Positions 44,469 through 55,929 of a stretch of DNA of 64,000 bases are shown one piece after another; position 1 is the stretch's first letter; each line of letters opens with the position of its first letter. The stretch comes from Apium graveolens (lineage: Eukaryota > Streptophyta > Magnoliopsida > Apiales > Apiaceae). The translations under genes were made by a program, and so were the position numbers. A model generated the notes under the pieces. That model did not search any database and had not been told where the DNA came from. It saw only the letters and a program-made list of their open reading frames with translations. The stretch is taken from assembly GCF_009905375.1 (NCBI RefSeq), contig NC_133652.1, positions 118,667,947 to 118,731,946 on the forward strand, read 5' to 3'.

Positions 44469-46223
44469 CTAAGGCCCTGCCCCCAAGTGTTGATCACATA
44501 TGCCTTCATGTACTTCTTCAAGAGCCAAGCGTGCCTCATCGGGCCTGAGACACCTTAAGTAGGGAACCACGAAAGATCTTTTATACAGAATTCCATCTAT
44601 CAAAGAGTATCTTAGTGCTCGAACATCCAATTTTCGTGCTTCAGTAGCATCGTTCGGCAACCAACCGGTTTGAATATGAGTCTTAATGGGATCTATCCAC
44701 GATGTCCCCAGACCTATAGGAGCTACAATCTTAACATCAATGCTTCGTGTCTTCAGGATGCGGAAGTACACACTTCCTAAACTTTCCTCTATCTCAGATG
44801 AAGCAAACTTTGATAATGCATATGCCTTAGCATTTTCCTCCCTTGGAATGTGCTCAACATGGCATTCATCGAATTGGGTCATTACGGTCCTTACTAGGCG
44901 GACATACTTAGCCATCGTATCATCCCTTGCCTCAAACTCTCCCTTCACCTGGGATATGACCAGCTTCGAGTCTCCGCAGACTTTTAAGTTATTGACTCTA
45001 AGTGTCCCCACTAAGCCAAGACCAGCTATCAGAGCTTCATATTCTGCCTCATTGTTTATGGTTGGGAAGTCTAACTTCATGGCATACTTAATCAAGAACC
45101 CATCAGGGCTTTGTAAAACCAAACTTGCCCCACTTGAATTTGGTTTTGATGCTCCATCAAAATAGAGAACCCAATATTCTTTCTCCTTATCATCCTTTTC
45201 TTTGTCCCCCTTATCAACTTCCTTGTCCTGAGGTATGGTATCTTCCTGCCCCCCGACTTCTTGGTTGGGTATGGTACATTCCACCACGAAGTCAGCCAAT
45301 GCCTGGGCTTTTATTGTCGTTCGTGGCTTATACTTGATGTCGAATTCTCCCAACTCTATTGCCCATTTGATCAGTCTCCCACTAGCCTTAGGACTATGGA
45401 TTATATTTCTCAAGGGTTGATTTGTTAGAACCTCAATTTGATGAGCCTGAAAGTAAGGACGGAGCTTTCTTGAAGCCATTACCAGAGCTAAAGCAAACTT
45501 CTCAATGGTTGAATAATTCAACTCAGCTCCATGCAGAATCTTGCTGACATAGTATACGGGTTTCTGGATTTTCAGTTCCTCCTTAGCCAACACAGCGCTC
45601 AAGGCACTCTCTGAAATGGCCAAGTACAAGTATAAGACTTCATTCAAAGGTGGCTTGGCCAACAACGGGGCCTGGGCCATATATTTCTTTAATTCCTCGA
45701 ATGCCTTCTGGCTTTCCTCACCCCATTGAAAATCTTTGACCTTCTTTAAGGACTTGAAGAATGACAGGCACTTGTCTCCTGACTTGGAGATGAATCGTCC
45801 CAGCGCAACAACCCTTCCTGTGAGCTTCTGAACATCTTTGACAGTTTTTGGTGGCTCCATGTCCAGGATTGCCTTTATTTTATCGGGGTTGGCCTCGATC
45901 CCTCTCTTGGAGACCATCAACCCCAAAAATTTTCCAGATCCTACTCCGAAAGCACACTTCGAAGGATTTAACATCATCCTGTGGTACCTCAGGACCTCAA
46001 AAGCTTCCCTCAAATGGGTTATATGATCAGTCTTTACTAGACTCTTAACTAACATGTCATCAACATAGACTTCCATAGTCTTGCCAATAAGATCCTTAAA
46101 AAAATTATTTACCAACCTTTGATAGGTGGCTCCTGCATTCTTGAGACCAAATGTCATAACAAGATAACAATAAACACCAAAGTCAGTGATGAATGATACC
46201 TTTGGAATGTCGTTCTTATGCAT
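44469..46223 (-). pseudogene. RT, RNase H and archaeal-type RNase H of element 5
   Basis: A 584-residue open stretch. RT has the catalytic YVDD at residues 53-56 (EVYVDDMLVKS). The first RNase H follows (residues ~190-310). A second domain, YWVLYFDGASKP ... NNEAEYEALIAGL ... CGDSKLVISQVKGEFEARD, is an archaeal-type RNase H acquired by Tat elements. The RT N-terminus continues upstream beyond a TAA near 46240 (normally Tyr). It ends in EVHEGICDQHLG, the start of the integrase zinc domain, where the frame is lost. Confidence 0.92.
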
Positions 46224-46469
46224 CTTGATCTGATTTTATCCACTAAATCCATCCATGAAGCTCAGCATCTCATGCCCAGCAGTGGCATCTATCAAAGTAT
46301 CGATCTTTGGTAACGGGAAACAGTCCTTAGGACAGGCATCATTTAGATCAGTGAAGTCCACACACATCCTCCATTTTCCATTGGCCTTCTTTACCATTAC
46401 AGGGTTTGCTAATCACTCCGGAAATTGAATCTCCTCAATGAAACCAGCCTCTAAGAGCTTCTCCACTTC

Positions 46470-47400
46470 CTATTTTATAGCTTCTTGCCTTTCTGGAGCA
46501 AAACTTCTTTTCTTTTGTTTCACTGTCTTTCGATTTGGGTCCATATTCAGCTTGTGAGTAATCAGTTCCGGGTCTATGCCAGGCATATCAGCTGCTGACC
46601 ATGCAAATATGTCATTATTTTCTTGCAAAAATTTAACCAACTTCCCTCTAAGGGACTTCTCGAGCGTGGCACCAATAAAGGTCATCTTCTCAGGATCTTC
46701 GGGGGCTAAAGGAATTGAAACCAAGTCTTCTGCTGGCTTTCCTCTTTTCTCATCATTCTCTCGGATATCCAGATCTTCAATAGGAAGAACCAGCCCCCCA
46801 ACTTCATCTGCCCTCAAAGAGGCCACATAACAGCTTCTAGCCATTTTTTGATCTCCTCTCTCTTCTCCGATCCCATGCCGGGTGGGAAACTTTATAACTG
46901 AATGGTAGGAAGAAGGGACTGCCTTGAAGGCGTGTATCCCTGTTCTTCCCATGATAGCGTTGTAAGCCGAACTAGCCTTCACCGCCACGAAGTCCAACAT
47001 CTGAGTTGCTTGCCTTGGTTCTTGTCCTATGGTTGTTGGCAACTTGATTATCCCTTCTACGGGGCACTCCACTCCCGCAAATCCATATATTGACATGTCG
47101 GTTGGGGTCAATTGGGAGTCTTTATATCCCATCCTCAAAAAGGTGTCATGGAGCAAGATATCCACTGAAGCACCATTATCCACAAGGACCCTTCTCACTG
47201 GGTTCTTCCCTATTATTGGGGTTATAACCAACGGGTCGTCATGGGGAAATTTCACACCCTCCAGATCAGAATCATCAAAAGACATTGTTACTCATGTCCT
47301 GGCCCTCTTTGGGGCTTCCCCAACAATATGCATAACTTCTTGGGCATACGCTTTCCTGGAGTTCTTGGATAACCCAGCAGTAGTTGGTCCTCCAAAAATT
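46470..47400 (-). pseudogene. Protease and RT linker of element 5
   Basis: Aspartic protease motif VLVDNGASVDILLHDTF, then MGRTGIHAFKAVPSSYHSVIKFPT and FAWSAADMPGIDPELITHKL leading to RT. A TAA at 46470 interrupts EAIK-EVEKLLEAGFIEEI. A TGA near 47292 precedes VTMSFDDSD. This frame differs by one from gag. Confidence 0.9.
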
Positions 47401-47407
47401 GTGTTTA

Positions 47408-49186
47408 TCACAGGCCCTCGGGGTCGTGGTCCTCGAAGATTGTATTCATCACCGGTCCCCTAGGCTGGGGATTCCGCCCATGATCGTCTTGGTCCCTCCT
47501 ACGATCTTCAAAGTTCTTTCTTCCATTGTTATTCCTATCCCCTCCATCTCCAGTGTATATGTTCAACCTCCCTTTTCTAATAAAGAATTCAATCTCATCT
47601 TTCAGTTGCCTACACTCATCGGTGTCATGACCAACATCCTTATGAAATCTACAATACTTGCTCTTATCTAACTTGGCAGGGTCGGCCTTTAAGGGCTTAG
47701 GCCAGCGAATATCTCGATCTTTCTCGATTTCCATTAGAATTTGGCTCCTTGGAGCATTCATCTTAGCATACTCGATAAATTTTTGTCCAGGTCCTCCTCT
47801 CTTGGGAGTTGAGTCAGGATTTTGCTCAGTTCTAGGATACTTGTCCTTAGCGATGTATTCCAGATCGGTCTTCCGCTTCTTGCCTCCAGCGGGCTCATTG
47901 CTCTCGACTGTTTTTCTCATACTCTCTTCGACCTTGATATACTTCCCTGCCCTATCTTGGAGCTGCAATATGCTTTCAGGGGGGCGTTTGGCCAAGGACA
48001 TCTTAAAAAACTCATCCCTAGTTCCCTTTTGTAGTGCTATCATGGCTACCTTGTCATCAAGGTCCGGGACTTTTAAAGCTTCCTTTCTGAAATGATTCAG
48101 GTAGTCTCTCAAGGATTCCTTCGCTCCCTGCACAATGCTCATGAGGGATGCTGAGCTTTTCTCATGCACTCTCCCACTAATGAACTGTTTAATAAAAGCC
48201 TGACTTAATTCTCTGAACGACCCAATAGAGTTTGGGGGCAAACGACTATACCACCTTTGAGCCATACCCGACAGGGTTTGAGGAAAGGCCCGACACTTAA
48301 TAGCATCATTCACGGGCTGCAACAATAATGCATTAGAGAATGTCCTAACATGATTAGCGGGATTTCCCGTGCCATCATAAGCTTTGATAGTTGGCATCTT
48401 GAACTTTCTTGAGATATGGGCATTCATTATTTCTTCAGTGAAGGGCGGAGTAGGATCATCAGCATCTCCAAGGGGAAGAAGATTGCTTGGATCAGCCCTT
48501 GGGACAACAACCCTTCTCCGTATCGGACTATCCAGGTCTATGATAGGTGGAGGATTTCTCCCCCTAGGAGGTAGAGGAGGTCTGATGGTCTAGTGCGCCT
48601 CCAAGTCGCGCTTCATCCTTTGAATCTCAGCCTCGTGAGCCCTGATCCTTTCCTGCACTTCTTGGGGATTCATCCCTTCGGTGCTCCTAGGACGTTGGCT
48701 ACCATCAACCATCGGCTCTTTGCCAGCACGTCTCCTTCTTGGGGCTACTTCATCATCCGAAGATTTGGAGTCTCTCTCAATGTAAGGGCCATAAAATTCC
48801 TGATCCTCAGGGATAGGAGCCAAATCTCGTATGTAGGGGGGCGATCGCCCTCGTGCTTCACTCCATCCAGCATGTCCACTTCCTCCAACCTCGGGGTAAA
48901 GGGGCATCCCATAAGGGGGGTTAGTAGTCACAACAGTTGAATATTCGTACCCAATGAGTGGAGAATTCACAGGTGCATGTAGTTGTTGAACTTGGGGATT
49001 CGTACCTTGAATGGCCGAGGGAATCGTCCCTTATGGCTGAGGTTCAGTTACCCCTATCTGGGCTTCTCCTTGGGTGACTGCATAAGTTGAATGAGGAGGT
49101 ACCTCCACGGTTGACAAAATCACTTGGGTTGTCCCCGATGGTGTTCCTTTCTCAAGAGCTCTAATTGTTCTCCGTGTTCTCGCCAT
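47408..49186 (-). pseudogene. Gag of element 5
   Basis: It starts at the ATG 49186 (MARTRRTIRALEKG), only ~35 bases from the LTR. Stops at 49031-49033 and 48590-48592 lie in the same frame. The capsid-like domain includes AQRWYSRLPPNSIGSFRELSQAFIKQF and DYLNHFRKEALKVPDLDD. A zinc-binding CRFHKDVGHDTDEC follows at about 47600-47660. The frame ends early at 47408 because of a ~43-bp tandem duplication that shifts it into the pol frame. Confidence 0.9.
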
Positions 49187-49201
49187 GGTTGTTGTTGTGC
49201 T

Positions 49202-49219
49202 GTCTCACAGACGGCGCCA
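49202..49219 (-). other. Primer-binding site of element 5
   Basis: The minus strand reads TGGCGCCGTCTGTGAGAC two bases inside the LTR, the TGGCGCC class used by Tat/Athila elements and distinct from the initiator-Met sites of the other Ty3/gypsy elements here. I do not assign the tRNA. Confidence 0.8.
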
Positions 49220-49221
49220 AA

Positions 49222-49802
49222 TGTTATGAATTAAAAACTAAGATATATAATTACTGTATTTATTACTAAGGAACGTGAGTTTTGAGGCTCGATTTGACTA
49301 CTCTTATGTTTCGTGACTCAATCTGTCTTAACAAGATGCCTACGTACCTTGCTGATTGCCAAGGATCAAGTCAAAAAACGTAGTTCTGATTTGTGGGGTG
49401 AGACCCCTTATATAGATGTTGGTGGTCCTTGAATTGGACTTGGTATAGGAGACTTGGTAGCCAAGTCTCGGAATTAGAATGGACTTTGGAGTCCTAAATA
49501 GTAGGAAACTGATTCCTTATCCTTCTAGGTCCCTTAGAGGCTAATCTGCAAGGATTTATGTCCTTATTGGGACTCTTCTCAATAGCTGATTTTTCCCTTA
49601 TTAATTAATTACGAAATTAATTAATATTCAGGGTCTTTGGGCCTTTGTTTCATCAGGCCTGATCTGGTCCATCAGGCCTGATCAATGTGTTAACCTTTTT
49701 GGTCTGAATGTCATACATCTTCTTATTGGGCCTAGCAGCTCAAATCATGTATAAATAATATAATATTTAATTTACACAATCAAGATTTATTTATCCCTAT
49801 CA
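49222..49802 (-). repeat. 5' LTR of element 5 (right copy)
   Basis: TGTTATGAATTAAAAAC to TTTATCCCTATCA, paired with 38979-39562. Confidence 0.94.
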
Positions 49803-49807
49803 AGAGA

Positions 49808-50400
49808 ATTGTTTAAATATCATACATATTTGAAGAATCTTCATTTATATATAGATGTTGATTTTTTTTATATTTTGAATATGTTAGTAGCAACTTATTT
49901 TTCTTTTGTATTTCGAATAAATTAAAACAAGTTTTAAATATTATAAGTATTTCCGTTTTAAATATGTCCGTAGCAAATTTTTTTATTTTAAATAAATTAA
50001 AATATTTTTTTTATAATTATAGCCTTACCTAAAATTTAGAAATTTACACTCGAGAGCCGACGACCTGTAAAATTAAATAAATAAATAAAAAGAATGTTAC
50101 GATAAATAATATTAAAAATTTGTACGTGAAAGGTTTATGGACTTCTTTTAACTCCATGATCATGGGTCTTTCGTGGCTGTTTATATGCAGAGAATTGTTT
50201 AAATTCATCATTCTCAAAAAATCTTCATTTATTTATAGCTGTTGTAATTTATTTTTTCTTTTATATTTCGAATATATTAGTATTAATTTATTTTTCTTTT
50301 CTATTTCAAATAAGTTAAAATAAGTTTTAACTACTTCCATTTCGAATATGTTAGTAGCATTTTTTTATTTTCTATTTTGAATAAGGGAAATAAGTTTTAA
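49808..50400. repeat. Remainder of the split ~374-bp unit and its intact tandem copy
   Basis: 49808-50035 continues the unit broken by element 5. 50036-50400 is a second copy with the uninterrupted site TGCAGAGAATTG near 50185-50196. Both are T-rich and non-coding. Confidence 0.82.
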
Positions 50401-50593
50401 TTAATATAAATTTCGAGTAGAATTTTAATAAAATTCTACCCATATATAAACTTGAATTTTATTTTAACTTCTAAATTAACTTGGATTTTATTTTTTAAAA
50501 TATAGAAACTAAATAAGAAAATTGTATACTCTATATAAACTTGGATTTTATTTCTACTTCTACATGAACTTTCTATTTTATTTTCTAAAATAT
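50401..50593. repeat. AT-rich flank with TATAAACTTGGATTTTATTT repeats
   Basis: Two to three imperfect ~60-100-bp units containing ATAAACTTGRATTTTATTT up to the solo LTR at 50594. Related sequence (CCTAAATAAGAAAGTT) continues after the LTR. Confidence 0.55.
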
Positions 50594-51601
50594 TGTTGTG
50601 TATATGCTGTGAATTTGATGATTTCATTAACAAAACACCTTGGTAGATTTTACTTAGTGAAAATTGGAGCACTCGACGGATAAGGATTATAGTCCCGGCG
50701 GATAATGACTTATTATCCGTTGAGTGAGTAGCTTATGTAACAATAAGTCTGTAGCACATTTCTGCATACACCATTGTTTAGATTCTGTAAGTAGTACTCA
50801 AGTCATGTTGACTTTATCTAGATATGCAGAATAGGTTGATTAATTGTACATAGATGATGTCTTGAAATCCTGCATAAATGAAATGAAGTCAAGTGCCAGA
50901 TTGCTACCCGATGGATAAACAACAATGCCATTCGACGAATGATCAACTAGAGAACTCGACGGATGATCATGAACCCGACGGATAAAGAATTCAAATATCT
51001 GTTGACAGTGACAACACAGTCATATGCGTCGAGTGTATGCAAATGGAATGTGGAAGCCTATTCAACTGAGTTATAGAGAACAAAGAAGCATTGCCATTTC
51101 CATGCTATTATTAAGATATTCAAAGATGCTGGAATAGGGTAATGAAGTAGCATAGTATTAAACTTGATAGTTTTTGTTTTATTATCCTGTCTTATTACTT
51201 TGTAATCTTGGTGATATATAAACCAAGAAGCAGCAAATAGAAAACTAACTAAGCAACCAAGAGAGAAATATTTGTAAGCTGTATTCTTAGCATTTCTCTG
51301 CATTCTTAGTTGTTCTACATTTGTAAGCAGCTGTGAGCATTTTGCTACACAGAGGTCTCTCGATATATATTATATATCTCTGGTGGATACATTCAAATCC
51401 ACCAGAAAGTTTTTTAAAGACTTGTGTTTTTAATTACTTGTGTTTTGATTCTTTTGAAGTTATTATTCCGCACTCTGCAAATCAATTCACACTGATATAT
51501 ATATATATTTGAAGTTATAACAATTTTATTTAAGAAAAAATTTCAAGAATTCCATTCAACCTCCCTTCTATAATTCTTGTTAAATTGTTAAGGGACTAAC
51601 A
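50594..51601 (+). repeat. Ty1/copia-type solo LTR (1008 bp)
   Basis: TGTTGTGTATATGC to GGGACTAACA, flanked by exact AATAT at 50589-50593 and 51602-51606. Near its end is TTCAACCTCCCTTCTAT, as in the copia LTRs at 26499 and 52014. It contains many CGACGGATRA-like motifs at 50670-51000, including an inverted pair (CACTCGACGGATAAG / CTTATTATCCGTTGAGTG). Confidence 0.92.
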
Positions 51602-52013
51602 AATATAGGACCTAAATAAGAAAGTTCCAATTTTTTAGTGAACTTCAAATTTAAATAAGAAATTACGATTTAAGTTATTTGAGAAAAAAGTTATAAATTT
51701 TGTCTAAATAAATTCTAAATAGGATTGACTTCTAAATATTTATTATCCTTCCTATTAGTTCGATTGATTCAGAATGAACAAATTCTAAATAGGATTGATT
51801 TCTAGATATTTATTTCTTCCCTATTAATTTGAAATAAGTTGAATAAATATATTCTAAATATGATTGACATTTAAATATTTATTATCTTCTCTATTAATTC
51901 GAATGTATAAAAGGAAATTTAATTTTATTGAATTAAAATTGAGGAGCTCTAGAAAAATAGATATATATTTTTAGACGATTCTGGAGCTCCTGGGGATTTT
52001 CATTTATATATAT
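51602..52013. repeat. Three-copy ~70-bp tandem repeat and AT-rich spacer
   Basis: Units start at about 51709, 51779 and 51849 with AAATTCTAAATAGGATTGA or a variant, followed by TCTAAATATTTATTATC and CCTATTAATTYGAA. The last ~100 bases before the copia LTR show no repeat and no gene. Confidence 0.75.
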
Positions 52014-52576
52014 TGTTAGGCCTCAATGATACTATAGAAGGGGGTTGAATATAGTATCTACAATCAATTCTATTATGAACACGAGTATGTAACAGAAAAC
52101 AAGTTTATTCAATATATCAAACTCTGTTACAGTAGGTTTAATCTACTCTCTCAGTGATGTATGATATCACTAAGAGCTGCTGGGGTTACAATGAATAATA
52201 TTCTCGTGAATGATAACACTTATGGTGTAAACCATAATCTGTGTTTATATATACTATACAGTTACAAGATATCTCCTAATTGATATGATAATGATTCTGT
52301 TTCCTAGAATACATCAATCAGAGATTATCTACTGCAGTCCTATATTATCCAATTCTTCATGCATATATTTACTTTTTTAATCCAAATCCTCTCCTGTAAA
52401 TCAGCCGCTTTTCATTCCTGAAGTGAATCCGCACTTAAGTACTGATGTAAGTCCTGATGGCTTAAGTTCTGATAACTTCCTATCTTCAGTAAGTTCTAAT
52501 TTCCAGTTAAGTTTTAATAATAAGTTATGAAACTAAACAAATCAGATTAGACATGATATCATAAATATATCTAACA
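52014..52576 (-). repeat. 3' LTR of the SIRE-like element (563 bp)
   Basis: The plus strand runs TGTTAGGCCTCAATG to ATATATCTAACA. The minus 3' end carries TTCAACCCCCTTCTATAG, the same terminal block as the two solo LTRs. The outer flank is TATAT. Confidence 0.85.
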
Positions 52577-52591
52577 ATCTCTCCCAACTTG
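52577..52591 (-). other. Polypurine tract of the SIRE-like element
   Basis: The minus strand reads CAAGTTGGGAGAGAT just before TGTTAGATATA. Confidence 0.7.
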
Positions 52592-52714
52592 TAAATTATG
52601 AAAAATATACAAGTTAACAGATTTGATGATGTCAAAAATATTTAAGTACAAATGCAATGAGATATTATTTTAAACAGCAAAATACAACTTACAGTACATG
52701 TAGCTTTACCAATA

Positions 52715-55700
52715 TTATTGGATCAATCTGAATCCATAGTGATTCCCTGTAAAGTCTGTTACCAGCTTGTCCTCAGCATTTCTCAGAATTTCAACTAACT
52801 GTGCTTTGACTTGCATCAGTTCCTCATCTTCATTATCACCAATCTGATAAATCGCTGCTCTGAGTGCAAGAATTGATGTTCTTTCAAGCCCATCTCCAAG
52901 TCTGATAACTCTGGGATGTGAAGAGTCTTCATTGTAGCATAGACACTTTCCCTTCAGAATTACTTCAATCTTGGCAGACTTCTTCTTCATAGAAACTTCC
53001 TTTCCATCATCTTTAGTGATTTTTGGAATGTATTCAGAAGCTTTTGCACCAGAAATTCTGAGAAGATCTCTTATAGCCTTCAAAATGTAATCTGACCATC
53101 TTCTTGTAATATCATATTTTACTTCCAGAAGGTAGTGAATATATTGAAACTCTTTGACAGACTTCTTTAGCACATCAGAATCTGCTAGTCTATAAATTCT
53201 GCCATCATTGAGAAACGAGATCAATTTTTCTTTATCTTCTGATTCATCATGAGTATCCATGACAATTTGAGCAGACAACACTTTGTCAAGGTGCTTTTGT
53301 TTGATTTTATCATATAGTTTGTCTGTCAAAATGAAAGGATCTCTGAGAGTAACTTCTACTCATGTTTGTCTCTTTTCTTTGTCAAAACCTAACCCATACT
53401 TGTCTTTAGCTTGTTTAGGTCTAAACCCAAAAGATACAAGCTGATTCAGCATTAGATTGGTCTTAGGTTCCACTGGAGTAGCTTTGTTCCATAGCAACTT
53501 CTTTTTCTGATCAAGTGTTAAGCTGTTTATGTCAACTTGAGCAGTGTCAGAGGTTGATGTCTTGATGAATTTGTCAGGATTTACAGTTTCATCTGTAGCT
53601 TGTTGTTCTAAAATATCTTCACTCTGAACAACTTGAGCTATGTCAGAGGTTATCTTAGCTTCTTCTGTCATCTTCTTTCTCTTCAGAGTTTCAACGGTTT
53701 CATCTTCAGAAGCAGCAGCATTAAAGACTTGCCTTGCTCAATCTTCCTTTTCTGATTGAAAGTAGCGAGCCACTCCACTACTATACTGGTACAGAGGCCA
53801 GAAAGAAGGTTGTTTCTTCTATATGTATGTTCAGGCGAAGAACATCTAGAAGCTAGCTCGAACCATCTTTCACACAGGATCCATCAGAATTTGAGGAATC
53901 TTCATCTCCTGTTTCTTGACTGTCTCCCCAACTTTTCCTTTTCCCTTGTCTTTGGGATCAGTAGTAGTTTGAGATCTAGTCCTTGATCTAGGAATCTCTG
54001 TGGCAGATCTTTCTCTTATCACAATCCATTTTTCTTTTGGCCTTGGTGGCTTTTAGCATCAGAAGCTTTTGACTTGGGTTTGCTCTTCTCAGCAGCAAAT
54101 TTAGCTTCTTCTTCTCTTAATTCCTCTAAATCCACTCCCGGATTATCCTTAAGGAATAGTCTCTTGGCCAATTCTTCATCAACAGATTGAATTTTGGGAT
54201 CTTTGTAGAAGAATGTTGCTTTCTTTCCTTTCAATATCAAAGTCTGCAAAAACTTCTATGACTCTTGGCTTCCAGCTTGGACTATCACATCAGAAGTTGT
54301 TGTCAGAACTTGATCATCAGTATTTGAAATATCAGCATTTGTGATAAACAAAGGAACATCCTGATTTGTTGGCTTGTTTCCTTCCTTATTCCTCCCTTAC
54401 ATAGCAGATCTATTAGAACTTGTCTGTTGAGTGGGAATTCTGCTCAGCTGCTTCCCTTGACTTTGACCTCTACTTTTTTCAGAGTTTCCCTGGTCATCTC
54501 CATGATCATCCTTTTTCTTCAGTGTTTGGCTTGGTGAGCATTTGGACTTAACTACCTTCTCCCCCATTTTGGCATCATCTGTCAGGAGTAGAGAAAGAAG
54601 GAGTTCCACTGAAGATTGGATCTCATCTAACTGAGTCTGTTGAGCAGCTTGATTTTGTAATACCTCATCCAGTTGGGTCTGCTGCTTGGTTTGAACACGC
54701 TCAATAACATCCACTTTTTTCTTGAATTGGTCTGATAAACCTCTTCTTGTCTTGTTTGTACATCATGTCTAGCTTATCAGCTGTTTCCTGAAGTTTATCA
54801 ACCTTTACATGAGTCTTGGAGTGTACACCTTGTAGAGTTCTTGTACTGAGAGCAGTGACTTTTAGTTGATGCTTGAAGTCAGAATTTGTCAGCAACTCAT
54901 CAGCTTTTGAAACATGTTCTATCAGAATATGTGGGCTGGGAATAAAATCAGTGTCATTCCATTTATGCAGCCACTCAATCTCTCTAAAGGTTTCCTCTCA
55001 TGGAACTGGAGCAGCCTCTTCCTCAAACTGAAATAATGCCACTTTTCCTGTAGGCACTTGAGTGTTTATTGGAGCTGACTCTCCAGAACTTGCTAGAATC
55101 TCCTCATCTTCAGATAACACCAAGGTGTGTGTGGTTGTAGGAGACTCTGAATCATCTTTGTCTAAATTCTGATCTTCAGTTCCAAGATCAAGAATTGGTG
55201 TTGTTGGTAACTCAGCCTGTATTGGAGAAACAGGTGGAGTTGGTTTTTTTGCTGGTGGTGCTTCCAGATACAAAACAGTTGGAATATTCAACCTGTGAAT
55301 GTCAATTTCAGGACTTAACTCTGAATCTTCAACTGAGGCAGTTTCTTTGAATGGAGAGATAGGAGGTGTGATCACTGTGTCTTGAACAGTGTCTTCAGGT
55401 TGAGGTGGAGGAGGAACAGATTCTTCTACAACAGCTGTCAAAGCTTCAATGACTGTAGGTTCTGATGAGATCAGAGATTCCTGATCCCCTTCCTCAGCAT
55501 CTTCAGCATCCTCAGATTGAATTTGTGCAAAATGCACACCTGCTCTCACCTTCCTTGATTTTGATTTTCTAGATGGAGTGGTGACATGATATGTATCAAA
55601 ATGTGAAGACCTCTTTCTTTTCTGAATTCCAGAAGCTTCAGCTGTTTTCTCCTTCTAAAGAGTTGACTCTTCAGCTTCTATTGTCACAGGTTCTGATGCA

Positions 55701-55929
55701 GGAACCTGGACTTGTTCATCCTCATCAGATTCATCTCTCATAATCAACTATCTTCTTCTCCTTGGTGGAGATTTAGGCACAGATATAGTTCTTTTGGATT
55801 TGGTCCTAGATAGTGTAGCAGATTTCACAACTGGCACTTGTTTAGATGTACCAGAGTGTGGTTTAGATTTGGACTTGAGAGGTGAGGTTCTGATAGTAGG
55901 TGCTGATGGTTGTGGTTGAGAAGTAGTTT
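52715..55929 (-). pseudogene. Envelope-like / additional 3' ORF of the SIRE-like element, decayed
   Basis: About 3.2 kb of minus-strand coding in seven open pieces over two frames: 55942-55748, 55549-54998, 54895-54701, 54714-54397, 54249-54019, 53671-53360 and 53329-52715. From N to C they show a basic Ser/Pro region, an acidic Pro-rich region (PPISPFKETASVEDSELSPE), a coiled-coil Gln-rich block (QAAQQTQLDEIQSSVELLL), a Lys-rich region (DPKIQSVDEELAKRLFLK) and a 200-residue C-terminal domain (YRLADSDVLKKSVKEFQYIHYLLEV). This layout matches the long ORF between pol and 3' LTR in SIRE-type elements, sometimes called envelope-like. No signal peptide or membrane segment is visible. The first four residues of the 55942 piece come from element 4's LTR. 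Confidence 0.6.

Larger units (their letters stand above)
38979..49802 (-). mobile_element. Element 5: full-length Tat-lineage Ty3/gypsy retrotransposon with antisense gene
   Basis: 10.8 kb, bounded by ~580-bp LTRs (38979-39562 and 49222-49802) and AGAGA duplications (38974-38978 and 49803-49807). On the minus strand the order is primer site, gag, protease, RT, RNase H, a second RNase H of archaeal type, integrase, polypurine tract. The dual RNase H marks the plant Tat group (Ogre/Retand and relatives). Between pol and the 3' LTR lies a separate gene on the plus strand. Gag-pol carries several stops and frameshifts, so this copy is not autonomous. Confidence 0.95.
52014..55929 (-). mobile_element. 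3' part of a SIRE-like Ty1/copia element, cut by element 4
   Basis: It comprises a 3' LTR (52014-52576), a polypurine tract and a long 3' region with a decayed accessory ORF on the minus strand. Gag-pol would lie right of the window, beyond element 4 inserted at 55930. The LTR form TGTTAG...CTAACA and the large ORF after pol fit the SIRE/Maximus lineage of copia. No pol is in view, so the lineage is inferred. Confidence 0.7.
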
